A stretch of DNA of 64,000 nucleotides from Theropithecus gelada (lineage: Eukaryota > Chordata > Mammalia > Primates > Cercopithecidae): assembly GCF_003255815.1 (NCBI RefSeq), contig NC_037683.1:74081035-74145034 (forward strand), given 5' to 3'. Under the pieces are notes generated by a model. The model was given only the letters and a program-made list of their open reading frames with translations, was not told the DNA's origin and made no database searches. Positions 11,520-23,225 of the stretch are shown one piece after another. The first letter of the stretch is position 1, and each line of letters starts with the position of its first letter. The translations under genes and the position numbers were made by a program.

Positions 11520-12680
11520 TGAACTCAACCAAGAATTGAAATATTTCTCAATAGGCTGCTTTCTTTATATTCCCAATTGGGTCTAGAACAAAACATTTGA
11601 AGAGCTTATTTTCAGAATTTTCCAAAAACATTTTTGAGTAGCTGAGATTTAGAACTAAAACAAGATTAAAATCCTGGCTGTTTATACCTCACTTGCTGTG
11701 CATATTACTGGCCACACATGAAATTAATGTTTCCCATATTGCACTAGAACAAAAAATTTGATATATCACATATCTAAATTGACATACTGAATGCAAAAGA
11801 TGCCTAAAATCTTTTTTTCTCTAATGGTGGAGAAATTGAGGAAGCCTTGAAAATTCCGTTATGATTACCATATGATATTGGCATTTCACATGACTCAACC
11901 TAACACATGAGTATACTATGCATAGGTTTTGAAATGTGCATTTATGATTACACATACTATCAAATTAATTGCGACATTGAAACCACACTAGTGTCATCAC
12001 TTTGCACAAAAGCAGATGAATGGAGGCTGCCTTTGACATGGCCCTTGCTGTCCACTCTTCTTTGCTTTCCCCTCTGGTGCCATGCTCCTCCTTCTTCCAG
12101 CATGCAGCTGCCTCTTTCTCAGACGTGGGGTTCTGAATCAGCAGTCTTCCTTTCTTCCACATCTCTACTCATACCTACTGGAACATTACAGACAAGTCTG
12201 GTGATCCTTTCTACCATCATCTTTTTATGACTTCTTGATTTTCTCAACTCCAATGTCTCTAAACTTCGGACTCCATGATCAAACAGAATTGCTCTATGCC
12301 AGGGTCTGAAAGTAGAAAATGTCCCTCTCTGATCCCAACTTTACATTTCTTTATTCTATTCTGTCCTCCCAATTGATCTGTCCTTTGCTCCATTTTTATA
12401 CAATAGTTCCTCCAAGTCAATACATTAGATACTAAAATTAGACAATGTCTTTTAGCTTTTCATGAAACCCTGTGAAAATTGAACCATTAATAGGCCATAT
12501 CAACACGGTCTCACCAACTTTCAAGAACCTTCCACTCTCTTGATCTTCTATTATTCTCATGATCAACCCTGGGGCACTTCCATCATCTGCTTTCTCACAT
12601 CCTACTTTCAGGCAGCTGAGACTATTTGCTGAATCCATGTTGATATGGCCTAATAGACTCCTTTTAAAGTATTTTATTTT
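11520..12680. other. Unique sequence containing a 15-bp inverted repeat
   Basis: No known family is recognised. Near the right end 'taggccatatcaaca' (12,491-12,505) is matched exactly by its reverse complement at 12,638-12,652, with 132 bp between the arms. Confidence 0.5.
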
Positions 12681-12681
12681 A

Positions 12682-12984
12682 CTTTTTTTTTTTTTTTTAG
12701 ATAGATTCTTGCTCTGTTGCCCAGACTGGAGTGCAGTGATGCAATCTCAACTCACTGCAGCCTTCACCTCCTGGGTTCAAGCAATTCTCCTGCCTCAGTC
12801 TCCTGAGTAGCTGGGATTTTTTACAGGCATGCACCACCATGCCTGGCTAATTTTTTGTATTTTTAGTAGAGGCTGGGTATCACCATGTTTGCCAGGCTGG
12901 TCTCAAGTTCCTGACCTCAAGTGATCCACCTGCCTCTGCCTCCCAAAGTGCTAAGATTGCAGGCGTGATGCACCGCGCCTGGCC
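12682..12984 (-). repeat. AluS
   Basis: This antisense Alu starts at the T-run, reads 'cttgctctgttgcccagact', and ends 'caccgcgcctggcc' at 12,984. It has AluS-type 'ggttcaagcaattctcctgc' and 'ctgacctcaagtgatccacc'. A small T insertion interrupts 'gctgggattttttacaggc'. Confidence 0.9.
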
Positions 12985-13199
12985 TAAAAAAAAAAAATTT
13001 AAATAAAAATAAAACTTAAAAAATAATTTCTCCTGTATTAAAAAAAATTTTTGAAGATCAGCATTAAGTTCCACCACCTAATGGTTAGCAATTATATTAA
13101 CTATCAGTTTTGCTAGCATTTTTACTCATTATTTTTTCCTATAACATGTATTTTCCTTTCATAGTTTCATTCATTTGCTCTTTTTTCTTTTCTTCTTTT

Positions 13200-13655
13200 C
13201 TTATTCTTTCTATCATTGTGGTGAAATAACATATAAAATTAAATTTACCATTTTAGCCACTTTCAATTGTTTTCACAGTGCAATGACATTAAGTGCATTC
13301 ACATTGTTTACCATCATCACCACCATCCAGCTCCAGAACATTTTAATCTCCTCAAACTCAAACTTCACACCCATTAGACAGTAACTCCCCAATCCCCCTC
13401 CCTGCAGGCCGTGGCAACCACCATTCTGCTTTCTGTCTTTATGAATCTGACTGTGCTAGGTAGCTCGTGTAAGTGGAATCATGCAATATTCATCCTTTTT
13501 TGTCTGGCTTATTTCACACTGCATGTCTTCAAGGTCGTCCATTCATGTTGCAGCATGTATCAGAATTCCTTCCTTTTTAAGATTGCATAATAGTCCATTG
13601 CATGTATATACCATGGTTTGCTTACCCATTTATCCCATGTTTTATTTTAATAAAC
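13200..13655 (-). repeat. L1M 3'-end fragment, antisense
   Basis: The pattern 'aaatttaccattttagccac', 'cattcacattgtttaccatc', 'tggcaaccaccattctgctt', 'taagtggaatcatgcaatat' and 'taatagtccattgcatgtat' is the reversed 3' region of an old L1M-type LINE. It has no coding capacity. Confidence 0.75.
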
Positions 13656-14400
13656 ACCACCTTGAATACTTAATAAAGGACACATAGGAATCATGTATTT
13701 TTCTGAACATGTCTGATGCTTTAATTTTGATTCTTGTTTTTGAAGAATACTGAATACCAGTTTCAAAATCTGTGTCCTCAGAATGTGTATACATTATTTC
13801 ATCTTCTAATTTACTCACTGCCCTTTCTACATAGGCCGCATCTCTGTTTTCTCAGAAGCATGTTGCTGTTTTGTTTGTGAAGTTTTAAAAAGAAAAATAT
13901 AAAGATATAAAATCTCACTCCTTAATACTCCTTCTAAGTGAGTCAATTTTATTTTAAAACGTAAACGTCCCTTCAGCCTAGAAAAATGTTCTTCTGTTTC
14001 TTTCCCTCTATCTTCTCTCACATTTTCTGGACCATTTATTAGAAAGACATTGGATATCATCAATGTCTTTCACAGTTCCCTCAGGAATTCTATCTCTTTG
14101 CCAAAGTTAGCTTTATATTGCCGGTAACTTTTATTTCTTCATGATCCAATTCATTATGTATGAATTTTTTTGAATTTTCATTCTCGATTTTTTTTTTTAC
14201 TTATTGAATGGAGCATCCTCATCTTTCCAAGTATATTAGAGTTTTTTAGAGTGCTTTTCCCCTTTTCTCTTCATTTTCTCTGTATTTTATTTTTTGTTGC
14301 TTTATTATATATTATATAGCTACATTGTATCTTTTTGTTTTATACGTGTTTTTTGACCTACCTTGTTGTCCATGTTAGATGTTTTCTTAAAAAGCCTGGC
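13656..14400. other. Unique AT-rich sequence
   Basis: T-rich, low-complexity DNA with no recognised element or gene. The minus frame at 13,827-14,063 has no family resemblance. Confidence 0.45.
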
Positions 14401-14405
14401 AATTC

Positions 14406-14712
14406 AGTTGGGCGTGGTGGCTCATGCCTATAATCCCAGTACTTTTGGAGGCCGAGGCAGGCAGATCACAAGGTCAGGAGTTTGAGAACAGCCTGACCAA
14501 CATGGTGAAACCCTGTCTCTACTAAAAATACAAAAAAATTTGCCGAGCGTGGTGGCAGGTGCCTGTAATCCCAGCTACTCGGGAGGCTGAGGCAGGAGAA
14601 TCACCTGAACCCAGGAGGCGGAGGTTACAGTAGGCTGAGATCACACCACTGCACTCCAGCCCAGGGAACAGAGCAAGACTCTGTCTCAAAAAAAAAAACA
14701 AAAAACAAAAAG
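14406..14712 (+). repeat. AluS
   Basis: This sense Alu starts at about 14,406 with 'gttgggcgtggtggctcatg' and ends with a mixed A tail 'aaaaaaaaacaaaaaacaaa'. The flanks 'gcctggcaatt' (about 14,394) and 'gccaggcaatt' (about 14,716) form a target-site duplication with one mismatch. Confidence 0.9.
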
Positions 14713-14724
14713 GGGGCCAGGCAA

Positions 14725-15940
14725 TTATTTATTCCTGTTCATATTTAAAACTGAAGCACTGACAATCTTAGCAAGTGTCTGGTCGATTTCTCTGAAGGAT
14801 GCTGTGGTAATGAGCAGACTTCAGGAGACTTCTGCAGTTTCCAATATCTTGACATCTTTTTCCTTGGACCATTGATTTCTCCAGCGAGAAATTCTCTAAT
14901 ATTCTGCTTGGGCATATGAATCAAAGGGCAACAAGGGTAATGAAGGAAGAAGAGAGATGGGCAATCAGCCCGGATGCCAGCATTCTGGAAACTGAAGGGG
15001 AAAAGCAGGGAGGCTGGTGGTGTGTCATTCTTCACATGCTCCTTTGTTTTTCTACCTAGTGGCTCACCCTTGTCCACAGCTGTGGTTAGGGTTCCCCAGG
15101 TCAGAGGTTAACTAACTTTTGTCTAGTTATGGAAGTGAAGAGCCCCACTCCCACAAACAGAAGCAGATAGGGGTTCTAACCGCTCCTTATACAACTTTTA
15201 ACCAACCCTGTTTCCAGCCCGACTCCAGCCTTCAGAAATTCCTGACAACCCTACTTTATAGGGACTTCTAGGCTTCTGGGGGCACAAACTGGCTTTCTTC
15301 GCATTCACTTTACATTTTTTAGGCCTCAGCTTCTGTGTTCTCTACTCCATTCAGGCAGTACCCGCGGACTAATCTGCCTACCATCCTCAAAACTTTGCTG
15401 ACATCCCTCTTCTGCCATCATCCCCTCTGCTGCTCCCTTTGTCACTGTAGTTTTTATTTTGTATTCAATTATAGTCATTTTGAAAGACTTTCAGGAGGAA
15501 GCAATGATAACTGCTTGTGTTCATTCCTCCTAGTTTAACTGGAACCATTGATACAACTTTTTCCTTTTTTTCCAGAATTTCCTTTTCTCACGAAATATTT
15601 AATGTTAATGCCAAGAAAACAAATGATCTCTTTTCATGTATTTCTTCTTGCCTATCTCAAATCTTTAATTTTGTTCATTTCATTAGATTTATCTTCCTAT
15701 AGAGGCATAGGATTTGGAACTGAAAGGAACATTAAAATAGCAAAATTTATTCCCTCCTTAAATAGATGCCATCCCCACCAACCTAACTCCATAAAGTTAC
15801 CTCTATTTAAAATAAATATCAAAAGATATATGTCTCTATACAAGTAACTCTGAACTCTTTCTTTTTCCTCAGATCCACAGCCAGAATCTGTCCAGTCTTA
15901 TTTTTTTAAATTCATAAATGTCCTTTGACTGCTGATGTCA
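14725..15940. other. Unique sequence
   Basis: I recognise no repeat or gene. The minus frame at 14,745-15,077 (110 codons) has no recognisable motif. Confidence 0.45.
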
Positions 15941-15944
15941 CCAT

Positions 15945-16215
15945 CTCTGTCATTCCTTCCCTCTCCTTCATCTGGAAAACTACTCCTCATGTTTTAGAAC
16001 CCAGTTTACAAAGTCACCTCTTCTATAATATCTTCCCTGTTCACTCCTTTCTTTGCCTTCCTGGCATTTTCCCAGTTTTTATACATATTATCACATATTA
16101 CTGCAAATATTTGTTTGATGTCATCTCTCTTTTCCATTCATTCCCTGGTTTCCTCCCAGGCAACAGTAACATCACCCCTCCCTGTGGCAAAGTCATGCGT
16201 TAGACTTGAGGATGC
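15945..16215 (+). repeat. Probable L2 3' region
   Basis: The series 'cctcatgttttagaacccag', 'caaagtcacctcttctataa' and 'atcttccctgttcactcc' follows the L2 3'-end theme. Divergence is high, so the call is tentative. Confidence 0.45.
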
Positions 16216-16839
16216 ACTCAATGAAAATGTGCTGTGTGAATGAAAAAGAACATCCATGACATGACAGGTTTTTAAAATGTGATATTTGTTAGCAAGAGAA
16301 TAAAATAATAACAGTGAGAGATCATCCCAAGAATGACTCTCAAGTAATCCGCACAGCTCTTCATATAGTTCTAGATGAATATATACCTGTATTTATACCT
16401 GTATCTGTATCTATATAGATTTTATTCAAATAATATATTCTACGCATGTTGAATGCAGCATTAGTGCAAATCCTGATAACTTGAACATTTAATTACATGA
16501 ACTTGTTACTAAGTCTAATTTCAGAAGACAGGTTTATGCATAAAAAGAAAAAGGAAGCTAGGATTCAGGAAAATGTTATAGATGATGGTATAGTTTTTGG
16601 TGTAATTAGATGTTAGCTATATTACCCATCCCTTTAAAATCTATATAGCATTAGCTTGAACTCCCATTTCATGTTTCATGATAACTATGTTCTCCCTAGG
16701 ATTTCTCTACATTTTCTGGGGTTGGGGAGTAAGGGTGCATTTCCATAGTCACCCATAGCTTTGATTTTATGCTTCAACTAAATTATTTTACTCTGTGGAG
16801 CAAAATTTTATTGACAGTGTGTGGATCACTCAGGTGGGT
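16216..16839. other. Unique sequence
   Basis: No element is recognised. A short 'tatacctgtatttatacctg' quasi-repeat occurs near 16,381. Confidence 0.45.
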
Positions 16840-16898
16840 ATATTACTCTGTAATAGAGTTCTCAGAGAAACAGAACCAACAGGATGTACATATATAAT

Positions 16899-16935
<37 letters not shown>

Positions 16936-17286
16936 CAGCCAATTGGGTGAGCCAGTTCCTTAAAATAAATCTCTCTCTCTAAGGAATTTATTTTAGGAAA
17001 TTGGCTCACACAACTGTGGAGGCTGGCGAGTCCAAAATCCATAAGGTAGGCCAGCAGGCTGACCGATTTCCCTCTTTCTTGGGGGAGGTCAGTCTTTTTT
17101 CTCTTAAGGCCTTCAACTGATTGGATGAGGACAGTCAACATTATAAAGGACAATCTGCTTTACTCAAAGTCTACTGTTGTTAACCTCATCTAAAAAATAC
17201 CTTTACTGCAATATCCAAACTAGTATTTGGCCAAATACCTGGGTACTACGGCCTAGCCAAGTTGACACATAAAACTAACCATCACA
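16840..17286 (-). repeat. MLT2-like LTR, antisense, with internal hairpin
   Basis: The + strand reads 'gagttctcagagaaacagaa', then later 'gaggtcagtcttttttctct', 'ttcaactgattggatgagga', 'tctgctttactcaaagtcta' and 'agttgacacataaaactaac', and ends 'catcaca'. A GT microsatellite and an inverted repeat (16,935-17,026) interrupt the left part. The same family recurs at 37,872 and 59,036. The MLT2 group assignment is from memory and uncertain. Confidence 0.65.
16904..16935. repeat. (GT)n microsatellite
   Basis: A 32-bp, nearly pure GT dinucleotide run lies inside the LTR, at the position where the sister copies carry TA, CA or GATA repeats. Confidence 0.9.
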
Positions 17287-17424
17287 CACTTCAACACATG
17301 GCTGTGTATATTCCTTTTACTAAATCAAGTTTGGTGTATAAAATGTTGGAATCCATATTCTTAACAAGCACCCCAAAAAGGCCTTATTCCAAATAAAGGA
17401 GGAACACCACTCTTATAGTTGCCT

Positions 17425-17555
17425 GAGTAAAACTGCTCCAGCCCCACTCCAGACATATTAAATCAGAATTTCTGGATAGGATCTGAGCTTGCTTCCTCAA
17501 GCTTGTAAAGCACTCTAGCTGATACTAATGTATCAGGATTGAGAATTATCAATTC
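17425..17555 (+). repeat. MER20-like hAT-Charlie fragment
   Basis: The segment 'ccagccccactccagacata', 'aaatcagaatttctggatag' and 'gatactaatgtatcaggatt' matches the middle of MER20/MER5-type hAT relics. It lacks terminal inverted repeats. Confidence 0.45.
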
Positions 17556-18475
17556 ACTGTTAAACTCCCAATTCGGATCTACCTTTATAATCTCAAATCT
17601 TTCAAGGTACACAGATTACTCCTTTAGCAGTAAAAGTTTGGACAAGATCCACTTTCCTTAGATGGAAGTTATGCTTTTAAATTGCATTTCTCTTCCTTAT
17701 GATCTGTTTCTTCTTATCATGTACAATTTTTAAATAGCCCTTCTAGGACTTGCTTCTCTAGCTGCACATAATTCTATAAAACTTCTCCCACCATTTTACC
17801 AATTCCCTGCTCCTTTCACTGACGAGTGGCAGAGGTTGCACTCCTGACGATTCATGAGGTTTTCCCCACATCACTAAAAGTCCAGCATCAAGTGAGGTCT
17901 GATTTGGGCCCATCTGATCCCTTAGCAGCTGAGATTGGAGAGCAGGGGCATTAATCACACACCTAATCCACAACTGCATGAGTTTGTTCTCATGGAAGAT
18001 AAAGCTCTCCTTGGGGAGCTAGAGATTGACAGTCACTAAGGCCAGATGCTAACAAAGGAATTCTGTGGGTCTTTTATTTGTTTTTTAGAACTCCACTGGA
18101 TCAAGCAATCAAGATTGTAACCTCACAATCTTCACACACTTAAGTTGAAACGAAGGAACTGCCACCATTTTCAAATATGAACTGCACTTTTTAGGATAAG
18201 TTGTTTGTTGATGATGCTGTTTTTGATTTTTGGTGCAATTATTTTTTTTCCTTGAAATACACGAGAGTGTTTGAAACTGAAGATTGAAGTAATTTTCCAG
18301 GATGATAAACAGTTTTCTAAACAGTAAGAGCCATTAGAGCTATCACAAAAAAGTCAGCCTACAAACTGCTATTGTTTCTCAACCTTTCTCCTCCTCAAGC
18401 CCATCACACAAATCAGGAGGCAGGATGCAAAGCCAGTAAAGGGTTCCACCTGCCAGCATTGCTTTACACTGCTCA
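17556..18475. other. Unique sequence
   Basis: No repeat or gene is recognised in this stretch. Confidence 0.45.
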
Positions 18476-18479
18476 ATGG

Positions 18480-18630
18480 GGTTTTCAGAAAGGAACTTGG
18501 ATATTTCAGCTGAAGACACTGAGGTCCAGAGAGGTAAATTGTCAACTTTCCCAATTTCACTTAGTCAATTATAGACTCAGGATCTGATTCAAGAATCCTA
18601 ATTCCCTGTGTGTTATTACTTTCATTTCAT
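18480..18630 (+). repeat. MIR SINE, 3' half
   Basis: The sequence 'agacactgaggtccagagag' followed by 'ttcacttagtcaattataga' and 'aggatctgattcaagaatcc' matches the MIR 3' half in sense orientation. Confidence 0.6.
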
Positions 18631-18664
18631 TGCCTAAGGATTAATTGCTCCAAAATTTTTCTCT

Positions 18665-19110
18665 CTCCATGCCGAGCCTCTCTACTGAGCTTCAGACATA
18701 AATTTCCAATTGTCTGATCAACGTCTCTGCTGGGCTATGCTCTGGACACTTCATTCCCAACATGTCCAAAAACAAATTTAGGATCTTTTTCTTCAGTTGT
18801 CACTTTCTCTCCCTCCTGAGTTTGCTATCCTATCTAATCACAGTATGAACTAATTCTTAAAATCTACAACCCTGTGAATCCTCCCTGAATCCTCTTTCCA
18901 CTTCCTAATTTATCAATTTGACCTCTTGAAACATATCTGGAATCCATTCTATTACTATACTTCTCCTTCTTCCCATTACCCATTTCTCACCTTGAATACA
19001 GCCATTACATCTTAATAGGTCTCTTTGGTTGCAGCCAATTTCTTCTCTAAGCCTCCCTCTACTTCAATGGCCAAGAATTAATCTGGGAATCTGGCCCAAC
19101 CTGGAAAGAT
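18665..19110 (+). repeat. L2 LINE, ORF2 C-terminal region
   Basis: The segment reads 'cattcccaacatgtccaaaa', 'tctggaatccattctattac', 'ttcttcccattacccatttc' and 'agccattacatcttaatagg', which follows the L2 coding 3' portion in sense. Its frame is destroyed. Confidence 0.65.
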
Positions 19111-19890
19111 TCTGCCCTTTGGGCTAGACCCACATTTTGATTCTTTTAATCGTAATGGCATGATAATGTCAGGATATCAAGAAATAGAAACCAGTAAACA
19201 GATTTACCCACACCCTTTTATCTCCTACTAAATGCAATGCCTAAATTATAATTAGATATATTACAAATTACTTTTTTGCCTTTTGCCTGAATGTGAAAAT
19301 CTTTGTGTCTGTGTTGTCCTAGATACTTGCAGGCTTGGACACAGCATATATCAAATATCAACTAACACTTTCATGTTCAGAACTAGTCACTGGAGTTCAG
19401 TCTCATCGGTCCTTTAGCAAGGTGCAAAATCCCAGAAGAGAAGAGAATTTTCAGATGTTATTATTCTCCTTTGGACAAAAATACAAATATCTTACACGAG
19501 AAAAAAAAAAACAGTTTGGCAGATCCCAAGAAAAAAATAGTCAAAACGGAATAACATCCTCTACTATCATAAGAAGGAAGCTTGTTCTAATATGGGGAGA
19601 CTTATGACTCAAACCCCTCTGTCAGGCTTTCACCAGAATTCTCCACAATGTATTATTTGTATAAGCAAAGTCTTAATCCTATAGCATGAAACCTTCACAA
19701 TCATGGCTGCAGCAATAATTTGGTCTTATTTTTTACTATTGTCCTACCAATATTTATTCACCCATTTCACACTAGTCTACTAATTTATGGCATAAATACA
19801 CATTTATTATATGATTCATTTCTTTGTTCAGGCTGTTCTCTTTGCTTAAGTGCCCTACCAATCACTATGTAAAGAAATTCTGCTCTTTCT
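19111..19890. other. Unique sequence
   Basis: No repeat or gene is recognised. Confidence 0.45.
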
Positions 19891-20200
19891 TTCTTCCTTT
19901 TTTTTTTTTTTTTTTTTTTTTTGAGACAGGGTGTCACTGCGTTGCCCCAGCTGGAGTGCAATGGGACAATCACAGCTCGCTGCAGCCTCAACCACCCAGA
20001 CTCAAGTAATACACCTGCCTCAGCCTTCCAAGTAGCTGGAACTACAGGCACATGCCACCACACTCGGTTAGTTTTTGTATTTTTTGTAGAGATGGAGTTT
20101 CACCATGTTGCCTAGGCTAGTATTGAACTCCTGGACTCAAGCAATCCACTGGCTTGACTGCTCAGAGTGCTGAGATTTCAGGCGTGAGTCACTACGCCCA
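19891..20200 (-). repeat. AluJ
   Basis: The antisense Alu begins with a T-run (about 19,899-19,922) and 'gagacagggtgtcactgcgt', and ends near 'gtcactacgccca' at 20,200. J-type bases such as 'ctcctggactcaagcaatcc' are present. The target-site duplication is 'attctgctcttt' at 19,877 versus 'atcctgctcttt' at 20,201. Confidence 0.88.
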
Positions 20201-20329
20201 ATCCTGCTCTTTAAAGTCCACCTCCTCTGTCATCTTTTATTCTCCATAATATCCCTTTCCCACCAAAATAAATTTTTAAAAATCAATGTTTCCTCTGTTT
20301 TACAGTCAGTGTCCCTTTGTTTCTATCAG

Positions 20330-20475
20330 TAGCTTAACACTTAGCTCTTTGCATTGAACTTGTGTGCAGTAGACTAGAGGTTCCTAGAAGACAAAACTGC
20401 AGCTTCTTTGTCTTTGGGTACATGGTACCTGGTACGCAGAAGCCAGTCAGTAAATGTTTGTGAAACTGAATTGCA
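20330..20475 (+). repeat. L2 3' tail fragment
   Basis: The phrases 'tagaggttcctagaagacaa', 'acatggtacctggtacgcag' and 'cagtaaatgtttgtgaaact' match the L2 3' terminus in sense. Confidence 0.55.
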
Positions 20476-20579
20476 CCCCGATCATCTTCTGTTTTTCAGG
20501 TTCCATATCTGGGTAATATTAGTGACTCCAGATTTGGAAGGTTGATGTAATCTACAAATATTGAACATTGTCTCTGGAA

Positions 20580-20690
20580 GGCCTACAGTATGTAAGGACT
20601 AAATGAGATAAAGAAAGGAGAAAGGCTTTGTGAACAGTAGGCAAACAAACTAACAAAATCAAGGTATAATTATTATCAGAATTACCCTAA
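20580..20690 (-). repeat. MIR tail fragment, antisense
   Basis: The segment 'aggactaaatgagataaaga', 'aggctttgtgaacagtaggc' and 'ataattattatcagaatt' resembles the reversed 5' part of MIR. Confidence 0.45.
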
Positions 20691-20837
20691 ACCTATGACC
20701 GATGATTTTTAAAGATAAAGTAAGCAGTAGAATGCACAAGGACCCAACATTCTCTGCTGCTGCACAGATACAGCCTGGAGAACAACAGCCATCCTGTTGA
20801 ACACTTAAAGGATGAACCTTCTTCCTTCAATGAATGC

Positions 20838-21030
20838 CTGAAAAGGGGGTGAGAAAGAAAGGTAGGGAAGAAAAGAAAGGGTAAATGCCGTTTTCAAAAA
20901 ATAAAGCTTGTTGAGAAGAAATGGATGTGAGAAAAGAGCCAGAAAAGAAAAAAATGAGAAAGAAGAAAACAACCAAGAAAGATGGATGAAGAAAGAAAGG
21001 AGTAAGAAGAAAAAGGAAGGAAACGAATAT
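20838..21030. repeat. Purine-rich (GA) tract
   Basis: This tract of nearly 200 bp is dominated by A and G on the + strand, in irregular 'gaaagaaagg' and 'gaagaaaaag' phrases. It explains the phenylalanine- and leucine-rich minus-strand frame at 20,827-21,159, which is not a gene. Confidence 0.65.
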
Positions 21031-22004
21031 ATCCATGGGGTGTTTGCGCAGCATTAGATGGACAACATACTTCTTTACATACGTGCAGAAATGAGAAAGG
21101 TTGATGGAGACAGAAAAGCCAAGGCAGGTATTATTGGGTCGAGAATCCTTTGGGTTCATTTAGGCAGTTCATTTCCTAAGGTGCAGCTCCTAGACAGGCA
21201 TTTCCAGTGACGCCAGCTCTCCCTTATGAGATATCATAAAACCTACTTAAAGAGAGGAAACCTAAAGTGCAGTAGGAAAGATTTATTAGTAATGTTGTAA
21301 ATAAAATATGTTTCCTTTTGCTTGAACGATCTCAGCAGATCTGTCTCTTGCTCTGTCGTCAGGCCGGAGTTTCTGAAGGGTATCTCTGGAGAGCACTTTT
21401 AGAATGCGATCAGCTGTACATCTGTCCCTAGGCACCATTAACTTAGACACAGCCCCAATTTGGATTGGGAAAAAGCTAAATCTTTTAAAAATATGGTCTT
21501 TTTGATAAGACCCAAGAGGGGTAAATATATACATATATACATATATATTTTAAACCAAATAGCATACTTTCTCTGTCCAAGAAGTCAGCATTTTTCATGT
21601 GTCCTCCATGAGACAGGGGCTCCCCCTTTACAAGCTGTGAACTCTTGTCCTGTTCGTTCACACAGCAGGATCATTTCTGTCCACGCACACCTGGACCAGG
21701 CCTGCCTGAGAATTGCTCAGCTAATGACCCTGTACTGGCCAGATTTGCTTTGTGTGGAATCAACTTTCACAGATGAACTTTTTTTCTCTCTAAGATGACT
21801 TCCCTCCACTTCAGATTCTTGTCCTTAACATATTTTGTACAGAAATAAGGGATTTTAGAGTTTGGGAATATGGGAGAGAAAAGGGAGATCCATGGACCAA
21901 AGTTCTCCAGATGTAAATAAGCATAGTAAATTCATGCGCTTACTAAAACTGCTTTCTCACTCTTGACTGTGTACTGGCCCTGAGAAACACATGTGTTTCA
22001 GAAA
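21031..22004. other. Unique sequence
   Basis: No family is recognised. A short 'atatacatatatacatatat' patch lies at about 21,524-21,548. Confidence 0.45.
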
Positions 22005-22620
22005 GGAAAGTAACAATACCTGCCATTTATTAAGCATCTATTTCATGCCAGGCACTGAGATAAGTGCTTTCCCTGTGTCTTCAATTTTATCCTCATAACA
22101 AACTGCATGTTCTTATCATCCCCTTTTTACAGATCCCCTAATTCACCCTTAATGAGGTTAAGGAACTTGCCCAAGGTTACAGAGTTAATCCCAAGTGGCA
22201 GGCCCAGTACTACTGTGGTCTGAATGTTTGTGTTCCCCCCAAATTACTATGTTGAAACTTAATCGCCAAGGTGATAGTATTAGGAGGTGGGGCCTTTGGG
22301 AGGTAATTAGGTCATAGTAGCAAAGGCGTCATGAATGGGACTAGTGTTCTAATAAAAGAGGCCCCAGAGAACTTCCTTGCCCCTTCCAACATATGAGGAC
22401 ATAGCAAGAAGACCTCATCTATGAACCAGAAATGGGACCCTCCCCAGACATTAAATCTGCCTGCACCTTCGTCTTGAACTTCCAGCCTCCAGAACTATGA
22501 GAAATAAATGCCTGTTATTGGAAAGCTACCCAGTTTATGGTATTTCGTTGTGGCAACCCTAACAGACAAAGTACTAAATTGAGATGTTCTTAATGACTAC
22601 ATTAAGCTGCCCAGAGAGCA
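22005..22620 (+). repeat. MIR SINE split by an MLT1 LTR
   Basis: The left part (22,005-22,212) reads 'gccatttattaagcatctat', 'catgccaggcactgagataa' and 'taatgaggttaaggaacttg'. The missing MIR end, 'atgttcttaatgactacatt' followed by 'aagctgccc', appears after the LTR at 22,571-22,620. The 6-bp duplication 'gtacta' (22,207-22,212 and 22,571-22,576) brackets the LTR, which proves insertion into a pre-existing MIR. Confidence 0.8.
22213..22570 (+). repeat. MLT1-type MaLR solo LTR
   Basis: The LTR reads 'tgtggtctgaatgtttgtgt', 'gaggtggggcctttgggagg', 'atatgaggacatagcaagaa' and 'cctccagaactatgagaaat', and ends 'ggcaaccctaacagaca'. It is inserted in a MIR with a 'gtacta' duplication. At about 358 bp it is close to a full MLT1A/B-type LTR. 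Confidence 0.88.
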
Positions 22621-22879
22621 ACTATCAGAAACAAAAATTATTTTTAAATGTATTAGATTCTCCTTTCCTATTCTTGAGAAACAACACTTCTCCAACATCC
22701 CAGGATATGCCATGGCAAGCCCTACCTGTATACTTCTGGGTTTTTAAGGCATTCTCACAGGTTCATTTTATTCTCCCAAAAAATATATGGAATAGTTAGA
22801 GAAGGTTTTGAACTTATTGGTAGATAAAATAACTGAATTTTATTTGGGGACTATCTCAGCCAAATGCCATAAGCTTTGC

Positions 22880-22945
22880 TAGCACTACAGAGTGCACTGA
22901 CACATAGTAGGTATTCAATAAACATTCGAGGAATTAATGAAGAGA
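22880..22945 (+). repeat. L2 3' tail
   Basis: The stretch 'cactgacacatagtaggtat' followed by 'tcaataaacattcgaggaat' is the L2 terminus. Confidence 0.55.
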
Positions 22946-22989
22946 ACCAAGGAACGTGATACCAGCCAGGACTTCCTTGGATATCTTCC

Positions 22990-23225
22990 TGAATTCATTG
23001 AAGAACCATTGAAGGATTAAATGTGGAGAAGGATGTGAAGGAGGCAACGAAAGGCAAGGAGACCTAGAAGAAGCCTGCTGCAGTTATCCAGGCGGGAAAG
23101 GGGCTTCCTCAAGTCAGATTTTATTGTGGAAATGGAGATAATTAAACCGGCTTGTGAGACAGTAAATGACAAGACTTGGTTAACTACGAATGGTCAGAGG
23201 GAGGAAACACTCATAAATATTAATA
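22990..23225 (-). repeat. L2-like fragment, antisense
   Basis: The phrases 'ctgctgcagttatccaggcg' and 'gtcagattttattgtggaaatgg' (in part) resemble the reversed L2 coding 3' region. Support is moderate to low. Confidence 0.45.

Noticed and set aside
16830..17153. 107-codon minus-strand frame with a Thr-His repeat
   Set aside because: The repeat is the translation of the GT microsatellite, and the rest is LTR sequence.
20827..21159. 110-codon minus frame with many Phe and Leu, like a membrane protein
   Set aside because: The composition results from translating the complement of a purine-rich tract.
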